NCBI GenBank assembly: GCA_035627675.1
Contig: DASPLH010000145.1
Coordinates: 1 to 13,182, forward strand
Direction of reading: 5' to 3'
DNA length: 13,182 nucleotides
From: DASPLH01 sp035627675
GTDB taxonomy: Bacteria > Acidobacteriota > Terriglobia > Terriglobales > Acidobacteriaceae
The stretch's first letter is position 1. Every line of letters starts with the position of its first letter. This document shows, one piece after another, positions 1 through 6,578 of this stretch. The translations under genes were made by a program, and so were the position numbers. The notes under the pieces are model-generated. The model searched no databases, was not told where the DNA came from, and saw nothing but the letters and a program-made list of their open reading frames with translations.

Positions 1-518
1 CGGAGAAGGAGCTGCCCGCGGTGCGGCTCGCGCACATCGGCTTCGTGTTCCAGGCGTTCAACCTGTTTCCCACGCTCACGGCGGGCGAGAACGTCGAACT
101 GGCGCTCGACCTGAAAGCCATCCGCGGACGAGAGGCGCGCGCGCGTTCGCGGTCGCTGCTGGAGCAGGTGGGGCTTGGCGACAAGTACGGCACTTTCCCG
201 GCCGACCTCAGCGGCGGGCAGAAGCAGCGCGTTGCCATCGCGCGTGCGCTAGCCGGAGATCCCGAGATCGTGCTGGCCGATGAGCCCACGGCCGCGCTCG
301 ATTCGCATACCGGCACGACCATCATGAACATGCTCCGCGAGCTTGCGCACCAGCGCGGACGCGCCGTGGTGGTTGTGACCCATGACCCGCGCTTGCTCCA
401 CTACGGAGACCGTATTGTGCGCATCGAAGACGGACGCATCGCCACGGCATCCGAGAACTCGCAACCCGCAGTCTTGATCCCCGGCCACGCAAGTGCAATC
501 CCCGAGGTACGTATATGA
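1..518 (+). CDS. ABC exporter ATP-binding protein, DevA/MacB-like (5' partial)
   Basis: This is the C-terminal 171 residues of an ABC ATPase; the first whole codon is at base 3 and the Walker A half lies outside the window. Visible motifs, in order, are the Q-loop (IGFVFQAFNLF), the ABC signature (LSGGQKQRVAIARAL), Walker B with D-loop (IVLADEPTAALD) and the H-loop (VVVVTHD). The FVFQ-FNL Q-loop and the ADEPTAALD string are typical of the MacB/LolD/DevA group, which powers export or lipoprotein extraction through an FtsX-like permease. Its stop codon overlaps the ATG of the next gene (ATGA at 515-518), so the two are translationally coupled. The fusion-protein partner points to a tripartite exporter such as DevBCA or MacAB. 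The permease is not in the window and presumably lies upstream. The substrate cannot be told. Confidence 0.93.
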   Translation, partial: EKELPAVRLAHIGFVFQAFNLFPTLTAGENVELALDLKAIRGREARARSRSLLEQVGLGDKYGTFPADLSGGQKQRVAIARALAGDPEIVLADEPTAALDSHTGTTIMNMLRELAHQRGRAVVVVTHDPRLLHYGDRIVRIEDGRIATASENSQPAVLIPGHASAIPEVRI

Positions 519-1552
519 AGCAGAAGCTCGTCCTCGCCGTCGTTGTCATGGTCACGGTCGGAGCCGTGTTGGGCGTGGGCGCAACACGCGCCAGCCGCAC
601 CCCCGCGGCGGGTAGTGCCGCCGTGCGGCAGCCGTCACACGTCGCCGGAGCCGGCAAAGTGGAGCCGGTTTCGGAAAGCGTGCAGGTGGGAACCGAGGTC
701 AGCGGCAAGTTGAAGTCGGTCAACGTAGAGGAAGGCACGCCGGTGCGGCGGGGCGATGTGCTTGCCGTGCTCGAGAACGCCGACTATCTGGCTCGCGTGA
801 AGTCCGCCGAAGCGCAGGTGCTGTCGCGCGAAGCCCAGCTTAAGCGCGTGCTCAACGGAGCGCGCCGCCAGGAACGTGACGAGGCGCACGCGGCCGTCAT
901 GCAGGCGCAGGCCGTGCTCGAGAACGCCGGGGCGGAGATGGAACGCCGCCAGCGTCTGTTTGCCGAAGGCGTGATTTCGCGCGAAGAGGCTGACCGCTAC
1001 GCCCGCGAGTTCAACGTGGCCAAGGCCCGGCACGAACAGTCCGTGCAGCGCCACAAGTTTGTGGACGCCGAAGCGCGTGACGACGATCGCGCGCACGCCG
1101 AAGCCGAACTCCAGAGAGCTCGCGCCGAGCTCGAAGAGGCGCGCGTGCTTTATCGGAAGACGTTCATCCGCTCGCCGCTGGACGGAACCGTTCTGCGCAA
1201 GCATCACCGTGCCGGAGAAAGCGTCGTGACCTCGATGACGGTTCCGGACCCGATCGTGACCGTGGGCGACCGGTCCCGGTTGCGAGTCCGCGTTGAGGTG
1301 GATGAGACAGACATCGGAGGTCTCCAGCTCGGGAAGCCCGCCTACGTGACGGCCGACGCGTTCGCCGGACGCAGGTTCAGCGGCAGGGTCGTCCAGATCG
1401 GGCAGCAGTTGGGACGCAAGGAAGTGCAGACCGGCAAGCCGGCCGAGAAGGTAGATACGAAGGTGCTGGAAGTGCTCGTGGAGCTGGACCCCGGATTGGA
1501 GCTGCCGGTCGGACTTCGCGTGGACAGCTTTATCGAGAGTGCGGCCCGCTGA
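515..1552 (+). CDS. HlyD/MacA/DevB-type membrane fusion protein
   Basis: This 345-aa periplasmic adaptor would link the inner-membrane ABC transporter to an outer-membrane channel. Residues 1-27 are an N-terminal membrane anchor (basic MKQK, then a Val/Ala/Leu-rich stretch). Residues about 55-88 form the first half of a lipoyl-like domain (KSVNVEEGTPVRRGDVLAVL). Residues about 92-215 are a long Ala/Glu/Arg-rich coiled-coil hairpin. Residues about 216-250 are the second lipoyl half (FIRSPLDGTVLRKHHRAGE). Residues 255-345 are the beta-barrel region. The start is supported by GAGGT at 504-508, six bases before the ATG, and by the ATGA overlap with the ATPase. Length and domain order are normal for the family. 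Its pairing with a DevA-like ATPase makes a DevB-type role more likely than an RND adaptor. A terminator lies just downstream, so it is the last gene of its operon. Confidence 0.93.
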   Translation: MKQKLVLAVVVMVTVGAVLGVGATRASRTPAAGSAAVRQPSHVAGAGKVEPVSESVQVGTEVSGKLKSVNVEEGTPVRRGDVLAVLENADYLARVKSAEAQVLSREAQLKRVLNGARRQERDEAHAAVMQAQAVLENAGAEMERRQRLFAEGVISREEADRYAREFNVAKARHEQSVQRHKFVDAEARDDDRAHAEAELQRARAELEEARVLYRKTFIRSPLDGTVLRKHHRAGESVVTSMTVPDPIVTVGDRSRLRVRVEVDETDIGGLQLGKPAYVTADAFAGRRFSGRVVQIGQQLGRKEVQTGKPAEKVDTKVLEVLVELDPGLELPVGLRVDSFIESAAR

Positions 1553-1572
1553 GTTTCGCGCCAAACGAAAAG

Positions 1573-1598
1573 AGCACGGGGATGGCCCGTGCTTTTTT
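1573..1598. terminator. Bidirectional intrinsic terminator
   Basis: The stem AGCACGGG (1573-1580) pairs with CCCGTGCT (1586-1593) around the loop GATGG. A T6 run (1593-1598) follows on the + strand. On the - strand the same stem is followed by CTCTTTT. It sits between the convergent ends of the fusion-protein gene (stop 1552) and the merR-like gene (stop 1614), so it can serve both. Confidence 0.85.
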
Positions 1599-1613
1599 GA
1601 TTTCTGAGATCGT

Positions 1614-2036
1614 CTACTTGCGCTTCTGAGGGCTGGTCTTCAGCATCTCGAGCAGTTCGAGCAGGTTGTGCCGAATGCGCTTCAACTCGACTCGCGGCGA
1701 CCGTGGAGCCGCGAAGGGCAGTGCGCCCTGGGCTCGGGCCGGTTTAGCCTCGGCCTTCAACTTTTCCCGTGCTCCGGCGATCGTGTAGCCGTCCTCGTAG
1801 AGGAGCTTCTTGATGTAGAGGACGCTTTCGACGTCGCGGCGCCGGTACATGCGCTGACCGGTACTGCTCTTGGTGGGCTTAAGCTGCGGGAACTCTGTTT
1901 CCCAGAACCGCAGCACGTACGACGGTAACTGGCTCAGTTCCGCAACCTCGCCGATGCGGAAATAGAGCTTGTCGGGGATGATCACATCCTCGGTTGCCCT
2001 CGCGGCTGTCTTCTTTTTCGTTGCCCCCATACGCAT
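1614..2036 (-). CDS. MerR-family transcriptional regulator
   Basis: This 140-aa protein has a MerR helix-turn-helix at residues 24-93: YFRIGEVAELSQLPSYVLR, then FWETEFPQLKP, then the wing GQRMYRRRDVESVLYIKKLL. It is of the short MerR type with no recognisable effector domain. The C-terminal tail (about 94-140) is Ala/Pro/Arg-rich, then a Leu-rich helix at 117-133 that may dimerise, with a basic end. No Cys cluster for metal sensing is visible. The N-terminal tail is basic (KKKTAARA). Two in-frame ATGs lie two codons apart (2036 and 2030) and neither has a good SD, so the exact start is uncertain. It faces away from the phosphoesterase gene across 121 bp. It could control that gene or itself, but nothing in the sequence proves a target. 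Confidence 0.88.
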   Translation of the reverse strand: MRMGATKKKTAARATEDVIIPDKLYFRIGEVAELSQLPSYVLRFWETEFPQLKPTKSSTGQRMYRRRDVESVLYIKKLLYEDGYTIAGAREKLKAEAKPARAQGALPFAAPRSPRVELKRIRHNLLELLEMLKTSPQKRK

Positions 2037-2062
2037 CGGTTTTACTCAAAGAAGTTTCCCAA

Positions 2063-2089
2063 AGTGTAACCCGTATTTCCCATTTGCAA
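2063..2089 (-). promoter_or_regulatory. Candidate promoter for the merR-like gene
   Basis: Read on the - strand, TTGCAA (2084-2089) and TACACT (2063-2068) resemble -35 and -10 boxes. The spacer is 15 bp, which is short of the optimum. A start near 2056 would give a leader of about 20 nt. This is a weak candidate. Confidence 0.25.
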
Positions 2090-2157
2090 CAGGCGGAACA
2101 ACTCGGTCCCTGTGCTCTGAATCCATCTACGTAGCACGTTTGCTCCGGGTCTAATCT

Positions 2158-4317
2158 ATGCCGCCGTATCGTAAGTTCCTGCCCCTCGTTTTCCTCCTTG
2201 GTTTCGCGTTCATCACATCCGGCTGCGGTACCGGTGTCTCGTCCACGCCGGACCCCGATCCTAATCCCGTTGCCCCCACGATCAACTTCAGCGCGAACTC
2301 GACGTCCATCGAGTCCGGCCAACTTGTCACCCTGAGTTGGACGACCAGCAACGCAACTTCCGTCACCATCGAGCCCAACGTGCTCGACGACGATGACGGC
2401 AACGCGCTCCCCCTCACCGGCACCCACACGATGGTGCTGCTGAAGACGACCACGTTCGCGATGACCGCGACAGGTCCGGGCGGAACCACGACGCGGCAGG
2501 TGAGCGTTACGGTGACGCCGGCTAAGCCGACCCTGACCTTCGTGGCCGAACCGGCGTCGATCATCGCCGGGCAGACCTCGACGCTTCGCTGGAGCACCAC
2601 TTCGGCCGACACTCTCCAGATCGAGCCCGTCATCGGCTCCGTGCAGCCGGGCGTTGGCACCGTCGAGGTAAGGCCGACGGCGACGGCCACGTACACGGCC
2701 ACCGCGACTGGGGCGGGCGGAGCCGTTACGGCCACAGCCACGGTGACCGTCGCACAGGGTCCCGAACTTGCCGTCTCGGCCTCGGTCGAGCCCGCGACGA
2801 TTCACGCCGGCGACAAGGCCACCCTCCGCTGGACTTCGCAGAACGCGGCCAGCGTCTCCATCGCGCCGGACATCGGCGCCGTGAACGCTGCGGGCTCTGT
2901 GCAGGTCTCCCCGGCGGCGACGACTGCGTATACGGTCACGGCCACATCCGCGAGCGGACAAACGACGACCGCAACCGCAACTCTCAACGTCCTCAGCGGG
3001 GCGAACGGGCTGGAAAACCTCAAGCACATCGTCTTCTTCGTGCAGGAGAACCGGTCGTTCGACAACTACTTCGGCATGCTCGGCAGGTATCGCGAATCGA
3101 AGGGCCTGCCGAACGAGATCGACGGGCTCAACCCCGACCTCGTGTTGAGAACCTTCAGCGGCAAGGAAGTGAAGCCCTTCCACCAGCGGACGGTCGTCAC
3201 CGAACTGCTCAGCCCCTCATGGAACGAGAGCCACTTCTACGCCAACTTCCAGGACGGCGAGTTCAGGATGGACAACTGGATGCGGCAGGAGGAGTGCTCC
3301 ATCCGCTCCAACTTCGGAGACCCCGAGTGCACACGCACGATGGGCTACTACGATCACACAGACATCCCCTACTACTACGAGCTTGCGGCTACATTCGCCA
3401 CGAGCGACCGCTTTTTCTCGTCGGCAATGTCAGGCACGATTGTCAACCGCGCGTTCCTCATGGGCGCAACATCGGCTGGCATGAACGACCCCGGCGATCC
3501 GTTCCCGTCCGAAGCGCCGACGATCTTCCGCCGCCTCAGCGAGGCCGGAATCTCCTGGTGGTACGTTTACCAGGATGACAGCGTTTACCTCGCGTACTAC
3601 ACCAAGCCGGAGGGCTGCCCGACTTGCGATTGGGATAAGTACAAGGAGAACGCCGTTCCGCTGTCGAAATACTATGAGGTGCTGTCGCGTCCCACGGCCG
3701 ACCAGGACCTGCCGCAGGTGGTCTTCATCGAACACGCCGCCAAGCTGGCGCTCGATGAGCACACGGCCAACAACATTCAGTACGGGATCGCCCGCGCGCA
3801 GGAACTGATCGAAGCGCTGATGAAGAGCACGGCATGGCCAAGCTCCGTCTTCATCCTCACCCACGACGAGGGCGGAGGGCTGTACGACCACGTGCCTCCG
3901 TACCCGGTCTCGAATCCCGACGGCATCAACCCTGTATTCGGAGATGGCGATATAGGCCGCTATGACAACTTCACCTACAGCGGGTTCCGTGTCCCGCTGC
4001 TGGTGATCTCGCCGTGGGTGAAGCCCGGATTCGTTTCGCACAGGAACCGCGAGTTTACGTCGATCCTGAAGCTGATCCAGACGCGGTTCGGACTCGCGCC
4101 TCTGACCCAGCGCGACGCCGAAGCCGACGACATGCTCGAGTTCTTCGACTTCACCAGGCCGGCCTATCTCACGCCGCCCGCGTTCAACAAGCAACCGGTT
4201 GACGGGTTGGTGAACTGCTATCTGGAGATGTATCCGCCATTCACGCCTGACAATATTCCGCCGGGACCGGAGCCAGGTAAGGGATGGAACTGCGAGGGCC
4301 GCGAGCCCACTCCGTAG
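2158..4317 (+). CDS. Ig-repeat lipoprotein with phospholipase C/acid phosphatase-type phosphoesterase domain
   Basis: This 719-aa protein starts with a signal peptide (basic MPPYRK, then a Leu/Phe core) ending in a lipobox-like TSGC with Cys23, so it is probably a lipoprotein. The Thr at -3 is a non-classical lipobox residue. Residues about 40-119, 124-198 and 203-278 are three related Ig-like repeats, each with a G-Q/D-x-x-T/S-L-x-W strand (GQLVTLSW, GQTSTLRW, GDKATLRW). Residues 285-670 match the phosphoesterase family (Pfam 04185: phospholipase C, AcpA acid phosphatase). Family metal ligands are visible as QENRSFD (E297, N298) and THDEGGG (D570, E571). SGTIVNR (T427) is a plausible nucleophile by comparison with family members. 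It likely hydrolyses a phosphodiester or phosphomonoester outside the cytoplasm; the substrate is unknown. Few good SD bases precede the ATG. Confidence 0.9.
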   Translation: MPPYRKFLPLVFLLGFAFITSGCGTGVSSTPDPDPNPVAPTINFSANSTSIESGQLVTLSWTTSNATSVTIEPNVLDDDDGNALPLTGTHTMVLLKTTTFAMTATGPGGTTTRQVSVTVTPAKPTLTFVAEPASIIAGQTSTLRWSTTSADTLQIEPVIGSVQPGVGTVEVRPTATATYTATATGAGGAVTATATVTVAQGPELAVSASVEPATIHAGDKATLRWTSQNAASVSIAPDIGAVNAAGSVQVSPAATTAYTVTATSASGQTTTATATLNVLSGANGLENLKHIVFFVQENRSFDNYFGMLGRYRESKGLPNEIDGLNPDLVLRTFSGKEVKPFHQRTVVTELLSPSWNESHFYANFQDGEFRMDNWMRQEECSIRSNFGDPECTRTMGYYDHTDIPYYYELAATFATSDRFFSSAMSGTIVNRAFLMGATSAGMNDPGDPFPSEAPTIFRRLSEAGISWWYVYQDDSVYLAYYTKPEGCPTCDWDKYKENAVPLSKYYEVLSRPTADQDLPQVVFIEHAAKLALDEHTANNIQYGIARAQELIEALMKSTAWPSSVFILTHDEGGGLYDHVPPYPVSNPDGINPVFGDGDIGRYDNFTYSGFRVPLLVISPWVKPGFVSHRNREFTSILKLIQTRFGLAPLTQRDAEADDMLEFFDFTRPAYLTPPAFNKQPVDGLVNCYLEMYPPFTPDNIPPGPEPGKGWNCEGREPTP

Positions 4318-4335
4318 ATTCGGGATGCAACGCGA

Positions 4336-4377
4336 AGGGCGCGCCCACGGGCACGCCCTGATGTTTGCGCAGCAAAC
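4336..4377 (+). terminator. Tandem hairpins after the phosphoesterase gene
   Basis: AGGGCG (4336-4341) pairs with CGCCCT (4354-4359), and an inner GCCC/GGGC can extend the stem. A second hairpin, GTTTGC/GCAAAC with loop GCA, follows at 4363-4377. No T-run follows on the + strand, so this may be a weak terminator or an mRNA-stabilising 3' end. Confidence 0.35.
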
Positions 4378-4378
4378 G

Positions 4379-4405
4379 AAAAAGTCTCCGCACATTGCGG
4401 AGACT
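4379..4405 (-). terminator. Intrinsic terminator for the 18-aa ORF (- strand)
   Basis: The 10-bp stem AGTCTCCGCA (4383-4392)/TGCGGAGACT (4396-4405) has the loop CAT on the + strand. Read on the - strand it is followed by TTTTT (4383-4379; the innermost T is also a stem base). The orientation fits termination of the small ORF at 4485-4429, whose stop is 23 bases before the stem. Confidence 0.78.
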
Positions 4406-4428
4406 CTAGCCTAGGTCCGATGGGGCCG

Positions 4429-4485
4429 TTACTTTTTCGCTTTCTTCTTAGCGGTTTTCTTCGCGGCCTTCTTTTTCACCGGCAT
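4429..4485 (-). CDS. Lysine/alanine-rich 18-aa micropeptide
   Basis: A complete 18-codon ORF on the - strand encodes MPVKKKAAKKTAKKKAKK, with 11 Lys of 18 residues. It begins with ATG at 4485 and ends with TAA at 4429. The perfect SD AGGAGG (4497-4492) lies six bases upstream. A TTGACA-17-CAAAAT promoter lies about 110 bases upstream and an intrinsic terminator follows directly, so the ORF sits in a full transcription unit. The composition resembles the basic tails of histone H1-like bacterial proteins, so binding to DNA, RNA or another polyanion is an inference. It may instead be a regulatory leader peptide or part of a small RNA. No longer reading frame is being truncated: the start is set by the SD. 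The peptide shares no segment with its neighbours. Confidence 0.62.
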   Translation of the reverse strand: MPVKKKAAKKTAKKKAKK

Positions 4486-4491
4486 TGTGCG

Positions 4492-4497
4492 CCTCCT
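4492..4497 (-). promoter_or_regulatory. Perfect Shine-Dalgarno of the 18-aa ORF
   Basis: AGGAGG on the - strand, with a six-base spacer (CGCACA) before the ATG at 4485. It is the most consensus-like ribosome binding site in the window and is the main reason for calling this very short ORF. Confidence 0.75.
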
Positions 4498-4557
4498 GGA
4501 ACCTTCTCCCTTGTATCGAAGGTTTCGAATTTGGGCCCACTGATTTGCATCGCCGTT

Positions 4558-4574
4558 CCCATCCATGGGATGGG
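4558..4574 (-). other. Hairpin in the leader of the 18-aa ORF
   Basis: CCCATCC (4558-4564) and GGATGGG (4568-4574) form a perfect 7-bp stem with a 3-base loop. It lies about 20 bases inside the predicted transcript start and about 60 bases before the SD. It may stabilise or regulate the mRNA. Confidence 0.4.
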
Positions 4575-4592
4575 CGCATGTGCTGGTACAAG

Positions 4593-4621
4593 ATTTTGTG
4601 GTGAGTTGCAGGACGTGTCAA
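4593..4621 (-). promoter_or_regulatory. Sigma70-type promoter for the 18-aa ORF
   Basis: On the - strand, a perfect -35 TTGACA (4621-4616) is followed by a 17-bp spacer and CAAAAT (4598-4593) as the -10. The predicted start is near 4586, giving a transcript of about 205 nt to the terminator at 4379. Confidence 0.6.
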
Positions 4622-4776
4622 TAGCAAAGTTCGTTTCTGCTGCTCGACGTGCGATGCCGTCGCGACTCCTGAACGCTCTCTCTATGGTTCATCAATCTTT
4701 GGTTCCGAAGTGAATGTCCGGGTTGCGCAGTCCACACTTCACCCTTCTCGCTTCACACTTTTTACTTTCCCCCCGG

Positions 4777-4785
4777 TGCTAGAAT
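4777..4785 (+). promoter_or_regulatory. Extended -10 promoter of tdh
   Basis: TGC-TAGAAT is an extended -10 element: TG at 4777-4778 and the -10 hexamer at 4780-4785. No -35 is found at 17 bp, although TTCACA occurs at 4752-4757 with an over-long 22-bp spacer. A start near 4792 gives a leader of about 56 nt that carries a CGCCGC/GCGGCG hairpin (4811-4834). This also rules out the far-upstream in-frame ATG at 4710 as the tdh start. Confidence 0.45.
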
Positions 4786-4847
4786 ACGGAGTTTCCTTAT
4801 CTCCATTTAGCGCCGCAATGCGCTCTGCGCGGCGAGAAAGCGCTCTC

Positions 4848-5900
4848 ATGTCCGACACAATGTTGGCCGTAGTGAAGCCCGAAGCTCGTGCCGGAGCGGA
4901 TATTCGCGAGGTGAAGATACCCGCCTTTGGGCCGACAGATGTTCTCGTCAAGGTGAAGGTCGCGTCGGTTTGCGGAACCGACGTCCACATTTACAACTGG
5001 GATCAATGGGCGCAGGGACGCATTCACCCGCCGCTCATTCCCGGCCACGAGTTCTGCGGCGAAGTCGCTGCCGTCGGCGATGAAGTCACCACGGTCAGGG
5101 AAGGCGATTTCGTTTCGGCCGAGATGCACGTCAACTGCGGCAAGTGTCTCCAGTGCCGAACAGGCCAGGCGCACATCTGCCAGAACGTCAAGATCCTCGG
5201 TGTAGATGCCAACGGCGCGTTCGCCGAATACGTCACCATCCCCGAAACCAACATCTGGAAGCTCGACCCCGCCATCCCTCAGGAATACGCGTCCATCCTC
5301 GATCCGCTGGGCAACGCCGTGCACACTACGCTTGCGGGCGACATTGCGGCCAAGACCGTGGCGATTACCGGATGCGGCCCGATCGGGCTGTTCTCGATCG
5401 CGGTCGCCAAGGCGTGCGGAGCGACGCAAGTGTTCGCCATCGAGGTCAACGAGTATCGTCGCGAAATCGCGCGCAAGATGAAGGCCGACTTCGTCCTCGA
5501 CCCCTCGAAGGACGACGTGTACTCCATCGTCATGGACCAGACCCACGGCGCCGGCGTTGACGTGCTGCTGGAGATGGCAGGTCACCCGGACGCGATCAAG
5601 ACCGGATTCAGGATCCTTCGCATGGGCGGCCGCGCATCGCTGCTCGGCATCCCCTCCAAGCCAATCGAGTTCGATCTCGCCAAGGACATCATCTTCAAGG
5701 GCGCGGTCGTGCAGGGAATCAACGGTCGCAAGATGTACGAGACCTGGTTCCAGATGACCGCGCTGCTCAAGGCCGGCAAGCTCGACCTTCACCCGGTCAT
5801 CACCGACCGCATGGCGATGAAGGACTTCGACAAGGGCATGGACATGCTCAACTCCGGCAAGGCCAGCAAAATCCTGCTCTACCCGAACGGAGTGAAGTAG
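4848..5900 (+). CDS. tdh: L-threonine 3-dehydrogenase
   Basis: This zinc-dependent medium-chain dehydrogenase oxidises L-threonine with NAD+ to 2-amino-3-ketobutyrate. With the ATG at 4848 it is 350 aa, close to the roughly 340 of E. coli Tdh. The Tdh-specific block CGTDVHIYNWDQW spans residues 42-54, including catalytic Cys42. GHEFCGE at 66-72 carries His67 and Glu68. Structural zinc cysteines are C97, C100, C103 and C111. DPLGNAVHT at 152-160 and the Rossmann GCGPIG at 175-180 follow. FKGAVVQGINGRKMYETW matches the Tdh C-terminal signature. The frame stays open to 4710, but the promoter at 4777 makes those starts unusable; ATGs at 4818 and 4860 are alternatives. It is normally adjacent to kbl; here kbl starts 1,048 bases downstream, beyond a transposase and repeats. 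Confidence 0.95.
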   Translation: MSDTMLAVVKPEARAGADIREVKIPAFGPTDVLVKVKVASVCGTDVHIYNWDQWAQGRIHPPLIPGHEFCGEVAAVGDEVTTVREGDFVSAEMHVNCGKCLQCRTGQAHICQNVKILGVDANGAFAEYVTIPETNIWKLDPAIPQEYASILDPLGNAVHTTLAGDIAAKTVAITGCGPIGLFSIAVAKACGATQVFAIEVNEYRREIARKMKADFVLDPSKDDVYSIVMDQTHGAGVDVLLEMAGHPDAIKTGFRILRMGGRASLLGIPSKPIEFDLAKDIIFKGAVVQGINGRKMYETWFQMTALLKAGKLDLHPVITDRMAMKDFDKGMDMLNSGKASKILLYPNGVK

Positions 5901-5923
5901 AAGTTCGCCGAGAACAATGACGG

Positions 5924-5942
5924 GCCCAGCACAATGCTGGGC
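5924..5942. repeat. Isolated hairpin related to the REP core
   Basis: GCCCAGCA (5924-5931) pairs with TGCTGGGC (5935-5942) around CAA, 24 bases after the tdh stop. It shares the CCCAGCA/TGCTGGG arms of the REP-like modules farther on, but lacks the flanking hairpins. It could also protect the 3' end of tdh mRNA. Confidence 0.6.
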
Positions 5943-6054
5943 TGTGAAGCTCAATGTGGACCGGTTGGTGCGATCCGTAGAAGTTAGCGCAAAGCGCCCG
6001 CGCGCAACCCGAATTCCGCAGCAACAGCGCAGAACGCGAATAAGCCGAGAACCA

Positions 6055-6140
6055 GCGCCGAAGGCGCGGAACAGTCGTAGCCCAGCACGTCAGTGCTGGG
6101 AAGAAGTGAGACAAAAGACAGAGTCCCGCAGGGACGGCAC
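6055..6140 (+). repeat. REP-like three-hairpin module, copy 1
   Basis: There are three stem-loops in a row: GCGCC-GAA-GGCGC (6055-6067), CCCAGCAC-GTCA-GTGCTGGG (6081-6100) and GTCCC-GCA-GGGAC (6123-6135). The spacers are 13 and 22 bases. GTAG at 6077-6080 directly precedes the central hairpin, like the tetranucleotide that marks REP elements recognised by RAYT transposases. The module ends exactly at the transposase ATG (6141), and its third hairpin contains that gene's SD. Confidence 0.85.
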
Positions 6141-6578
6141 ATGGGCCACACGTACACGTCTTCGATCTTCCATTGCGTCTTCTCGACGAAAGATCGATCC
6201 AGCACGATCGTCGATCCGGAGAAGCTCTGGGCGTACCTGCGCGGAACCGCGAAGAACATCGGCCTCCGTGCTATCGCAATCGGCGGGACGCGCGACCACG
6301 TGCACATCCTTCTTTCGCTCCCTGCGAACATGCCACTGGCTGAGGCCGTCCAGAAACTCAAAGCGAACTCTTCGCGTTGGCTGGGCGAGGCAGGTTCGTG
6401 GCCGGGATGGCAGAAGGGGTATGGGGCTTTCAGCGTGTCTGCATCCAACCTCGCCGCCGTTACAGCCTACGTCGAAAACCAGGCAGCGCACCACAGCAAG
6501 CGCGGCTTCCATGATGAGTTCGTTGCGCTGCTGGAGAAGTCGGGCGTTCATTTTGATCCGGCTGACGTGTTCGACTGA
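6141..6578 (+). CDS. REP-associated tyrosine transposase (RAYT, Y1/IS200-like)
   Basis: This 145-aa single-strand DNA endonuclease is of the HUH Y1 transposase family (Pfam 01797). The N terminus SSIFHCVFSTKDR is typical. DHVHILLSLP (52-61) holds the metal-binding HUH pair His53 and His55. AYVENQAAHH (109-118) carries the probable catalytic Tyr110 on the C-terminal helix. All key residues are present and the length is normal, so it looks intact. The ATG at 6141 is chosen over the GTG at 6093 because AGGGA (6130-6134) lies six bases upstream and family proteins start close to this point. That SD is inside the GTCCC/GGGAC hairpin of the upstream repeat. It probably acts on the surrounding palindromes; whether it still moves them is unknown. 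Confidence 0.9.
   Translation: MGHTYTSSIFHCVFSTKDRSSTIVDPEKLWAYLRGTAKNIGLRAIAIGGTRDHVHILLSLPANMPLAEAVQKLKANSSRWLGEAGSWPGWQKGYGAFSVSASNLAAVTAYVENQAAHHSKRGFHDEFVALLEKSGVHFDPADVFD

Noticed and set aside
1879..3183. 434-aa open frame on the - strand across merR and the phosphoesterase start
   Set aside because: It overlaps two well-supported genes in other frames, is Arg/Gly-rich with no family motif, and is a high-GC shadow.
4420..4713. 97-aa open frame on the + strand opposite the micropeptide
   Set aside because: No SD or motif was seen, and the - strand unit explains the signals here better.
4730..4770. Pyrimidine-rich CACACTTCACCC/CTTCACACTTT stretch before tdh
   Set aside because: It looks like simple-sequence similarity; units are irregular and no period could be fixed.
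4710..4847. 46-codon N-terminal extension of tdh
   Set aside because: The residues do not resemble Tdh, and the likely promoter at 4777-4785 lies inside the extension.
6093..6140. GTG start extending the transposase upstream
   Set aside because: It begins inside the central REP-like hairpin; the ATG at 6141 has an SD and gives the normal family N terminus.
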